In this document: positions 1 through 8,453 of the stretch, one piece after another
Numbering within the stretch: the stretch's first letter is position 1
Layout of the letters: the number at the start of each line of letters is the position of its first letter
Assembly: GCA_019693395.1 (NCBI GenBank)
Contig: JAAMXP010000528.1
Coordinates: forward strand, 1 to 12,917
Source: Ettlia oleoabundans
Taxonomy: Eukaryota; Chlorophyta; Chlorophyceae; Chlamydomonadales
Reading direction: 5' to 3'
Length of the DNA stretch: 12,917 nucleotides
The notes under the pieces: generated by a model
What the model was told of the DNA's origin: nothing
Databases searched by the model: none
What the model saw: the letters and a program-made list of their open reading frames with translations, nothing else
Made by a program: the position numbers and the translations under genes

Positions 1-243
1 GGGGTGGGGTGGGGGGGATTTCACCATAACAGAAATGGCAATGACACTATTCTGCAGAGTCAATGCAAGTTTTGCGCCGCTGGCGTCCTTGTGGCAAGTG
101 CGCCAGACAACAAATCCGTCCGTCAACTAGGCACGGACTTATCAACTTATTGATGCACACAACACAAGCGAAAGGTAGGCATGCAAGGCAGGTCCGCACT
201 ACAGGCACCCAGAACCTGTCTGGCTACCTGCCATCCCACCCAC
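1..243 (-). other. GCN1 intron 19, 5' part, cut by the window edge
   Basis: The donor GTGGGT at 243-238 follows exon 19. I tested the AG acceptors further down: reading from the CAG at 53-55 or the TAG at 128-130 in the required phase meets a stop quickly, so no further exon is supported. The minus strand ends in a C-rich run (complement of the G-run at 1-17), which looks like the polypyrimidine tract of an acceptor just outside the window. Confidence 0.6.
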
Positions 244-3200
244 CTCATCACCGCCCGCACAATGGGGAAGCAGAACATGTAGGCGGGACCAGGCAGAGCG
301 CGACGCAGTGCAGGTGGCGGCGCCACCCCACCCTCCCCAGGCTTGCCGCCCGTGGCCGCCTGCAGCGCACCGATCGACTTCGCCACACACTGCCGCGCTG
401 CCAGAGACTGCCAATCGGCGGCGGCGCCCTCCTGCACACAGGGGCCGTGACTGTGCGGCGGTACTGAGCGGGTGCTGGGGAAAATGGTAATGGAAGGCAT
501 CCAAATGATGGTGCGGAGCAGTAGTATGGGCATGGTACATGGGAAATAAAGCCACAGTCAGATCGGATCAGGGGCAAGCAAATCCAACCAGTTCCAAGTT
601 GCACCGAGAACTGGCGCCAATGAGCACTGATGCTGGAGCAGCGGCCCAGCAGGCAAACAGCTTAGGCAGGCAGCCAAACTCAGCCAGCCAGGCCCCAACC
701 AGCACCCGCTATCAGGCCAAGGCCACTTCACCTTTTCAGTCAGCACCACCAGTTTGAGGGAGCAGGCCAGAGGCAGGGCCGCAGTACCCAGCTCGCCCGG
801 CAGGCAGGCGGCCAGCTGGCGGCAGCAGTCAAAGGCTGATGTGGCGCCAACAAGCGGGGAGGCAAGCAGAGGCAGCACCAGCGGGCGCAGCACATCCAGC
901 TGCACAGCGGAAGAAAGGGAACGTGGGAGGAATACCGCTTGCGCTGTGTCTGCCAGTGATTAGGGACAATGCGCTCGGGGGAGGAAAGACTAACTTGCTA
1001 GCCGCCTGGATCAGAGGTGAATTTTTGCGGGGCTGTCAGTGTGAGAGCAGAGTGAGCAGCAGTGGCCGCGTCATGACAGTAGTCAGCAAGGGGGTTGCAC
1101 ATCGTGGTGCAGCGGTGTGCCATTGCTGTGCCTCTCACATTAGCCAAGGCGAAGGTGGAGCAAGTGCGATTTAATTGCAAGGAAAAACAGAAGCACAGGC
1201 CTTCACCTGCTCAGCCGTGAACGCTCGGTCGCCAGATGCGGCAGCAGCCAGCGCCGCCAGTCCCCGGCTCAGCTCCTCTCCTACCGCCACCACCTTGGCC
1301 CGCACCTCAGCCTCACCGCCCAGCTGCTTGGCACGCGCCGCAGCGGCAGCGTTGCTGCGGCCAGTGGGGCCGCCGCCGCCACGGCCACCCGCTGCGCCGG
1401 CTGAACGGCCGCCAGCGCCGCGCACCGGCGGGCCGCCGGATTTGCTGGTGGCACCAGGCTTTGACAGGGCAGTGGCACCGTTCGCAGATGTTTCAGCCTG
1501 GGGCGGCTCCGCTGCCCCAGCTGCAGAGCGGCGCTGCTGCTGCTCCTCCGGGCAGTCTGGGAGCTGTGTGGGTGGCGGTATGGGGCGGTACGTGAGAAGC
1601 TGCTGCTGGAAGATTTCCTCGGCCATGATGGTGCCGTCAACGTTCTCAAAAGACAGCTTGTCTGCAAGCCAAGGGACTCAACGGCTGGTGAGTTAGCTGG
1701 CAGGTGGTTGGGAGAACAGGAATGGCACCCCGGCATGAGACACCTACGTCCGGTCGCACGCCCACCGTGACCATCCCAGGGAACCAACACCAAGAGACTG
1801 ACCATCCCACCCACCTGCAGGTGTGAAGTAAATCTTGATCTCCCGTGCGCTAAGCGCGTCGTGCGGTGCCGTGTCCAGCAGCGGACGCAACGCCGCCATA
1901 ACCGCCGGGAACAGCGGCTCGGCTGCCGCCGCCATGCCGGCACGCAGTGCTCCGCATGCTGCAGCTGCCTGCGCTGGTGCAGCAGAGGCGGCTCCGGTGG
2001 CTTGGTTGGTGACCAGGGCAGCTGCCACTTCAGCAGGCGCCGCCGCGAGTACATGCTCCACTGGGCCCAGCTTCCGAGCAACTTCCTGCCATGCGTCGCT
2101 GGCACCCCCGCTGTCGCCGGCCACCGTGGGGTGGTGCGCCAGCAGCATTAAGCTGCTGACGAGCGAAGCAGACAGCTTCACCTCGCCGCCAGCGGCAGGG
2201 GCAACTGCTACCGCTGCCGCAGCGAACCGCTGCTGCGGGGCGGCGTCACCCAGTACCGCAGCGACCTCGGCGGCTGTCGGGAAGCTGGCCCAGTGCTGCA
2301 GCCCAGTCACAAGAGTGGCAGCTAGGTCTGGAGAGGTACCAGCCACTGCCCCAGCCGCCGCTGATGCTGCAGCTTGAGTGGCAGCTGCGTGGTGCAGCAG
2401 CAGCAGGGCGACGGTGCGGGCTGCGGCGACAGCGGCGGGGCTGCTCTCGCCACCCAGGTGCCGCGCATGCTGCAAGGAGTAGCAAATGGGAGCGGGTCGG
2501 GAGCGGAACGGACTGGGGGATTAAATGCTTGAGGCAAGACGAGGGGTGCATACATTGAGAGATGATGTTTTAGCCCATGGTTGTTGTGCGGGGTGCTTTG
2601 ATATAACTGCGATGGTGTCTGTGTGCGCAATTGCATGCATGTTAAGGAACAGCAGATGAGCAGCAAGGCACCGAAAGAGAGGGTACCAGACCTCCGCAGC
2701 AAAGGGCGCCATTAGCTCATAACAGGCAGGTGCCACTCGATCCACCTGCCCGTGCGCAGCAGGGCCAACATGGCTTGACCAACACCTGTGCACACGCAAC
2801 AACCCTTTGCTCGCCTGCCACACCAGCCCTCAATCGCTTCCCTTGCTTTTTGCACGTCACCTCTCTGTGGTGTTTAGCATCATCACACCACTCATCCCTC
2901 TCCACCCCTTTTCCCAATATAACCCATTACCATCCATCAGCCCTGCCTCACCTGTGTCAGCAGCACCTCAGCCGCCTCAGCCGCCACCGCTGCGTCCTCT
3001 GGCGCTAGCCGAGCCGCCGTGCCGGGTGCAAGAAGCGGGCTGTCGGCACCGCAGGCTGCATCCCACACCTGAGGCAGGCAGTGGTGGCACGAGGAAGGGT
3101 GTGAGTGTGGGCACGTAGCAGGACACATACAAGAAAGCTAAAAGCCCACACAGAGTGCGCATGCGCCCCACCCCACCCAACCCCCACCCACTCCCACCAC

Positions 3201-6200
3201 CACCACCGACAATTACCCTCCCCCAACCCTGAAATGCGACACTGTACAATCCTACACCGACAACCATCCTAAACCAGCACCAGCACCTTGCCAGTCCCGA
3301 CACAATCAAATAATGCGGCGACCCATGTGCAGGAATAACTGAACAGCCCACCAACACAAACATCCAGGACAAACAACGTTTAAACTGTGCATCCTTGCCC
3401 CCATCACACGACCCACCTTGTCCGCAGCTAAAGCCTCGTCAGCCTTAAGGTCGGCGGCAGCAACGTATGCGGCAGCTGTGAGTGCCAGCAGGCCCTCCGG
3501 ACGCGCCGCTGCCTTGCCACACCCCTCCAGCACCAGCTTGCCCAGAGAGGATGCCAGGCTGGCAGCCTGCCACGGTTGGGACGATACTTATGAATTTATA
3601 TGCGTGGTGCCGGATTACAAGGACAGGTATATATGTGCGTGCAGTGCGGTGGCGGTTGTGGTGGGAGAGGGCGGTGAGCTGCTGCATCTGAACTATTACC
3701 TGTCCAACCGCCAACTCCTTCACACTCATGCATCAACTTGCATGTACACCCAAGACATGAGTGGAACGTGTCCAACACACAAGGACAGGCACCCTGTCAA
3801 CCAGACTCCCTCTGCAGTGCCCCAGTCCCGCCCACCTGCGCCCGTGCCTCCTGGTTCTGCCGTAGCGCCGCCGCCAGCGCTCGCAGGTGTGCGCGCCTCA
3901 GCGCCTCCTTCTCCTTCAGGCTCTCTGCAGCAAGCGGCAAACCCGGGGTGATGGTTGTGGGTGGTGGGGATGGGGTTGCGCAGCAGATGGGCGGCGCAGT
4001 TACCTCACTTAAGTAAACAGGTGCTCAAGAGCAAGCTTTCAGCTCGCCACCCATGGCAATACACACACATGCAATGGTTGCACACAGACACTCCTGGCAT
4101 CCCGCAATCCCACATAACACCAACACAGCACAATCAACACCCCGCATGCAAGGCAGCACACCCCTCACCCCACCCCAAAAGCACGCCCACACACCCATAC
4201 ACATCAATGCACACACCCACCTGTGAATCGGGCCAGCACAAGGTCGGGCAGCCCTGCACAGCGCGGCAGCCACGCGGCCAGGGCCCCCGCCAGCGCTGCC
4301 TTCACATCCTCACTCAGCTCCTCCTTGTAGTACCTGCAGTGACTTGGGTGCGGTACCGCTGTGGATCAGGACAGCACCGTATATGGGTGGAACCTGTGGA
4401 AAATGCGGTATCCTGGGGGTGGTACCGTGGGGAGGGCTGTGCATGGGCGTGGGTGGTATGCATCATGAGGGACCACTCCCGTCGCTTGCCACGAACACTA
4501 GGTCTCCAGGATCTCAAGTTGAGCGGCTCACCCGCAGATGAACTCAGCTGCCTGCGCCGCCACCCGCGCCACGCTGGGCCCACGGCGTGGTACCGCTGCC
4601 AGGCTGGCGATGACTGCTGCCAGACTGGCACGCTCCGCTGCCGCCTTGATCTTGCCGGCTGCAGGCGGCGGCAGCGTCGGTGTCAGGGGGGTAAGGATGG
4701 AGTCAGGTAACAATGGGGAGTGGTAGAAATGGAGCAGGTTGAGACCGACGAATAATGTGTAGCGGTATATGGTGTGATGATTGGGGTCAGGCCGCCAAAT
4801 GAAATAAGCACGCAAGCAATCCGGCAGGCAAGCAAAACATGTCACCATCCATTCCTTGCCCACGTAGAGCCTCACCTGCGCTGCCATCCAGCACCTTGCA
4901 GGCGGCGCTCAGCTGCTCTGCCGTAACGCCGGAGTCGCTGATCTGGCACGACATGGCGGCAACGCACTCCGCCGCCAGCTGCCTGTGCACCAGCAACAGG
5001 CAAGCAGATCATCATCAGCACACGCAGATCCCAAGTCCCACATGCTAGGTACCTCAAGTCAGCCAGGCGGTGGTCAGCCCCCAGCGCAGCTACTGCTTAC
5101 CTGCACCACCCACCCAACCACTCACCACCCACCCAACCACTCCCAGCACAGCTCACAGCTCCCACGTCCTGCCACCCACCTGACTGCCTCTTTGGCGTGC
5201 CGACTCTGCTGCAGCAGCGCCGGCCATAGCTCGCCGACGTGTGCGCTCAAATCAAGCCTGAAGGGAAAGCAGCAGCCCGTGACAAAGCAGGGTCACTTTC
5301 CAGCATGCAAGCGCTTCAAGGGGTGGGCCAGCCCACAAGGGGCGGCCGTAAAGTTCTACGGCAACATGAGCGCCATTCAACCGTCGCCTAGATCTAGAAG
5401 GTCAGGCACAAGAATCTCATCAGGCTTGCACCAAACCAGGCACTGAAAAACAGACAAGGTAGACATGCAACCACAGCTATAGGAAGCGAGTAGCAGACAA
5501 GTGCGACCAAAAGAAGGGCATGCCTGAGTGCCGCCAGCATGGGTGCCGCAGCTGCCAGGGCCGGCTCCGGGTTGCGCTTGGTCATGCGGACCACAGTGGG
5601 AAGCAGGGTGCCTGCAGCGGCGGGAGCATTAAACCAGGCTGACAGTAGTTTCAATGGCAAACCAGGCAGCCAGTGATTTAAATAAGGGAGGCCGGGAGCT
5701 CAACAGCACAGGCAGGTTGTACAGACGGCATGCTGCCAGAAGGGCAGCAAAACAACGAATGCCCCGTGCCCACCTCACCCCCCCACCCCGACCACCCACC
5801 CTTACCCCCACACCCGACACAATTTTGGTTCCAGGCGCACACACACACTGCAGCTGTTCTTTGCGGTGGGACGCTGGCAGCAACCTGCCAAGGCAGAACG
5901 GCAAAGAGGCGGGATGCAGCGGTGGGGTTCACCTGTCACTTGCTCCTCGTTGGCCGCTGCCGCCAGGCCGCCCCAGCAGGTCAGCGCCGCGGGTGGCGCA
6001 CGCTCCTTGGCAGACAGAACCTGCAGGGGAGCGGCAAGCACACACATACATTATGTTTGGTTACAATCGCGATACCCGCTAGCAACAGTTAATGTTTGGT
6101 TACAACCGCGATACCCGCTAGCACCAGAATAAACATCTGTTGCTACACTGCTACCTTCTGTAAAATTATTTGTAGGCTAACACATGACACAGGCCTGCCA

Positions 6201-7811
6201 CGCAGTGAACACCGCATCCCAGCTGTTCTAGAGCACCATAAGCTACAAAGCTGCCCAATAAACAGCCCCTACCCTCGCCCCTGCCCTCGCCCCTGCCCTG
6301 TGATTCAAAAGGCGGCAACAAAACCAAGATCATTAACGAAGGAGGTACGTAAGCGCCACCCACCTTCTCGCAGTACACGGGCAGCAGCGCCGCCACAAGC
6401 TCGCGCTGACGCTGCTCCTCCCCCTCTGCTGCCGCCAACAGCACGCGTGCCAGAGCGCCTGAGGCCTTCGACTTGGCCAGAGCTTCTGCCTCCGCTGCCA
6501 GCTGAGGCCGCTGGCGCAGCAGGGGCGCCAGGCTGGCCTGGGCGACAGCCCATGCCTCCTCGCCTTCCGCCGCTAGAGCCTCAAGAAATGCGGCCTGCAG
6601 CACACAGCACGGCTCATGCGTTGCACTATGGCGAGGCTGAGAGTTCCTTGACAGAGGCCAGCTCCGTAAATCATACACTATGCGGGGACATGCAGCGTAC
6701 TGACCTGGCACTCTAGCAGCTTCACTACCGCCTTCTTCGTAGCTTCCACATCAAGCTCACGCACCACGGCAGCAGCCCACCTGACTAGCACCCGAGCCTC
6801 CTGCACAGCAAGTGAGTCAGAGGGCCAGCCAGGCAGTTGACCACTCATGGCGGTTGCAAAGAGCCACACAGGTCAAGCAGGGACGCTAGATAGGGTGCTT
6901 TGCTGCCACTCTATGCATGAGCGTCAATAGCCATGCCTCATACCCAAAGGGTGCAAACACAACGCAATGGCTGAGCTGCGAGGTTGGGCACAGCCCAGCC
7001 CCCAGCCGCAACCGCTTTGTGCATGCATGTGTGGCATTGTATGCCAAGCCTACATGCACAGCGTGATTTGCTGCAAATCTCCCTGGCAGCATGCGCTCAT
7101 GCAGATAAACGCACACTGCTGGGGTGTGAGATTGACTGCATCAATAACATGCATGCTGGCAACTGAAGGGTGGGGTTTGGCTTGCATCCATGCAAGTGAG
7201 CCGTACATGTGGCTTGAGTTTGGCCTTCTCATGCTTCACAATGCCGCCTGCCAGCGTCTTGAGGAAGGTGTCGTGCTTGACTGCCACTTCTATCAGCTGC
7301 TGCACTGCACGCTGAGACCCTGCGGCAGCCAACGCATGGGGGAATGGCAGCACCAACACGCATTACCAGCATCGACAGGCATTAAAGAGCAATGGCAACC
7401 CTGCAGCCGCCCAGGACGGTTGATTATATGTGGGTGCCGTCTGACAATGCAGTAATATAGTTAAGCAAAGACAGTCAGGCCCCGGTTTCCCTACCTGCAT
7501 CTGAGTAGCCTGGCAGCGTCTTGATCACCAGCTGCGCCAGCTCGACAGCACTCTGTTCAATAGACTCTGCAAATGGACGTGGGGCATGTAGGCAATACTG
7601 AGAAGTTGTGCAAGTTGTGGAGGTCCAAATGTAATCTTCTTTCGCTAGGAAGGCCTTGGTTCCCAGCTGCTTGCTTCGTCTTCTGATATTGCCCACCCCA
7701 CCCACCGGCGTCAGCTGCGGTCGCCGCCACAAGCTCCTGCCATGCCTCCGCCCTATCAACAGCCGAAGCTGCCGGGCCCAACCCTATGACGCGCTCTAAA
7801 GCCTGCTCCAT
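244..7811 (-). CDS. GCN1: GCN1 translational activator (plant ILITYHIA type), N-terminal ~1031 residues, 3' end outside window
   Basis: GCN1 binds ribosomes and is needed to activate the eIF2-alpha kinase GCN2 under amino-acid and other stress. It is cytosolic and about 2600 aa in most eukaryotes. Nineteen exons splice into one open frame that follows the N-terminal HEAT/ARM region of plant and animal GCN1 block by block. Recognisable blocks are VLSAKER..PPAALTCW (residues ~207-222), TVVRMTKRNPE (~240-250), a CGYYKEELSEDV-like block (~368), LKEKEALRRAHLRAL (~409-423), AHHPTVAG in exon 16, SAREIKIYFTPA (~750-761) and PAYMFCFPIVRAVM near the end. The start is the first ATG (7811-7809) after an in-frame stop at 7853-7851, and the N-terminal length fits the family. 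The eEF3-like region and the GCN2 RWD-binding region lie beyond the left edge. Odd points are a GC-AG intron 7 and an Arg/Gly-rich linker. The family call is very secure; a few splice sites could shift by a codon. Confidence 0.94.
3166..3196 (-). repeat. G-run cluster on the sense strand of GCN1 intron 13
   Basis: The plus strand holds consecutive C-runs separated by one or a few bases. The GCN1 transcript strand therefore carries at least five runs of three to five G with loops of 1-3 nt, which meets the usual G-quadruplex pattern. No protein is encoded here. It lies inside the 348-bp intron 13 (3069-3416). Confidence 0.6.
5105..5142. repeat. Two perfect tandem copies of a 19-bp unit in GCN1 intron 8
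   Basis: The unit ACCACCCACCCAACCACTC occurs at 5105-5123 and again at 5124-5142 with no mismatch. It is purely intronic (intron 8, 4983-5179) and close to the donor of exon 8, so it is likely a simple slippage duplication. Confidence 0.9.
5258..5523 (-). other. GC-AG intron 7 of GCN1
   Basis: The exon 7 side reads CTCAG then GCATGC; the exon 8 side is CCTTCAG then GCTTGATTTG. Joining them gives MLAALR-LDLSAHV, which aligns without a gap to the family block (LLAS-x-x-LDLS-x-x in human). The acceptor must be phase 2, because phase 0 gives GCT TGA. The only phase-2 GT donor I found lies far downstream and would insert about 23 hydrophobic residues. The site is therefore most simply a GC-AG intron. 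Confidence 0.75.
5776..5815 (-). repeat. G-run cluster on the sense strand of GCN1 intron 6
   Basis: The plus strand is C-rich with runs of three to eight C separated by short spacers. The transcript strand therefore has six or so G-runs compatible with G-quadruplex formation. It lies in intron 6 (5612-5932), between exons 6 and 7. Confidence 0.55.
6053..6123. repeat. Tandem duplication, 32-bp unit with 39-bp period, in GCN1 intron 5
   Basis: A 32-bp unit beginning ATGTTTGGTTACAA and ending GATACCCGCTAGCA lies at 6053-6084 and again at 6092-6123. The copies differ at one position (T or C) and are separated by 7 bp. The unit contains GGTTACAACC in the second copy, a near palindrome. It lies just upstream (in transcript sense) of the acceptor of exon 6. 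No coding or transposon hallmark is seen. Confidence 0.9.
6272..6300. repeat. Short C-rich tandem repeat, 12-bp unit, in GCN1 intron 5
   Basis: CCCTCGCCCCTG occurs at 6272-6283 and 6284-6295 and is followed by a partial copy CCCTG. It sits in intron 5 about 60 bp inside the exon 5 donor. On the GCN1 sense strand it is a G-rich tract. Confidence 0.85.
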
Positions 7812-8107
7812 TTTGGGCTGCTGAGATGAATGCAGAGTCCGCTGGCCAGCTCAATGCGCCATCACCGGGCAAGATTGGGCGGCGGTGCAAACTGTCGCGA
7901 TCAAGCCTATCAATATTTTGAAAACAGAATGCCGGCATCAGCAGGCTGCCAATCGGCCCTGTCCAGCCCCAGCGGTACATGTTGTAGTACGAGTCATGAG
8001 GACGTCTTGCACGTCTCAGCGCTGCGCAAACCGCCTGTCATCTCTTGCATCGCATTGAAGCACGTCATCGCCCAAGTATCAGTTTCGTCGCTCCCCTGAT
8101 TGCGCGA

Positions 8108-8156
8108 CCAATCGCCCGCTAGTTCCCGTTTCTGATAGGTGAATAAGCTTTATATA
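8108..8156 (+). promoter_or_regulatory. CCAAT and TATATA elements, candidate SmD2 core promoter
   Basis: CCAAT at 8108-8112 is followed 38 bp later by TATATA at 8151-8156, in an otherwise GC-rich region. The spacing is typical for a TATA-type core promoter and would put transcription start near 8180-8190, leaving a leader of about 270 nt. The assignment is by motif only. Confidence 0.4.
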
Positions 8157-8364
8157 CGTCCATGTTCGTGTCATTGTCTGTTAGGGCACCTTGGGCGCCT
8201 TAGGCGACCTGGACGCCCCCGCCTGCTGCTGCGCTGCGGGCATCGCCGCCGCCTCTGGTGCAAAACTGCCGGTTGGGGGATTTCCGACCGCTCGTCAGTG
8301 CAGCGCCAGCCTCCGACGACCCTGCGCTGCACCTGTGCTGTCGCCCCGCTGCAGCCCGCTGCCG

Positions 8365-8397
8365 ATGTCCTTGCTCGTTTCCGACCCTGCCAGCTGA
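8365..8397 (+). other. Upstream ORF in the predicted SmD2 leader
   Basis: An ATG at 8365 opens an 11-codon frame (MSLLVSDPAS, then TGA). A second upstream ATG at 8422 is out of frame and overlaps the SmD2 start. Both would lie in the mRNA if transcription starts near 8180 and no leader intron removes them. Whether either is translated cannot be told from sequence. Confidence 0.35.
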
Positions 8398-8453
8398 ACT
8401 GCCCTTGCGCAATTTGTCTCTATGTTCGCGTGCTGGCACAGCAGCTGCCAGTC

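Larger units (their letters stand above)
244..7811 (-). other. GCN1: Exon map of the GCN1 gene (19 exons)
   Basis: Exons in transcript order: 1 7706-7811; 2 7495-7566; 3 7207-7319; 4 6705-6800; 5 6364-6594; 6 5933-6020; 7 5524-5611; 8 5180-5257; 9 4876-4982; 10 4532-4658; 11 4221-4333; 12 3836-3924; 13 3417-3566; 14 2952-3068; 15 2692-2745; 16 1815-2469; 17 1207-1661; 18 732-899; 19 244-431. Every acceptor is CAG. Donors are GT except intron 7 (GC). Eight of the 19 are GTGGGT or GTGGGC. Phases are consistent at every junction, and the lengths sum to 3095 nt, ending in phase 2. Introns are 110-406 bp. Each junction was chosen because it keeps the reading frame and joins blocks that are contiguous in known GCN1 proteins. 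The least certain are exon 15 (only 54 bp, donor GTCTGG) and the exon 3 donor (GTACGG). Confidence 0.85.
7812..8453. promoter_or_regulatory. Divergent intergenic region between GCN1 and SmD2
   Basis: This stretch separates the start codons of two head-to-head genes, so it must hold both leaders and both promoters. On the plus side a CCAAT (8108-8112) and a TATATA (8151-8156) sit about 300-350 bp before the SmD2 ATG. On the minus side I see no convincing TATA box for GCN1. No conserved reading frame was found here; a plus-strand frame open through 8139-8453 has no in-frame ATG before 8454. Confidence 0.75.

Noticed and set aside
1..17. G-run at the left edge as a telomere or end structure
   Set aside because: It is a short irregular G/T run, not a telomeric repeat, and fits an intron polypyrimidine tract on the GCN1 strand.
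1175..1696. 173-codon plus-strand frame
   Set aside because: It is the antisense shadow of GCN1 exon 17, with Ala/Pro/Arg-rich translation typical of the reverse frame of GC-rich coding DNA.
1835..2377. 180-codon plus-strand frame
   Set aside because: It is the antisense shadow of GCN1 exon 16; the sense frame has clear family blocks and splice sites, this one has none.
3955..4710. 251-codon plus-strand frame
   Set aside because: It runs through several GCN1 introns and exons in antisense, with CA-repeat-derived His/Thr/Pro content and no recognisable domain.
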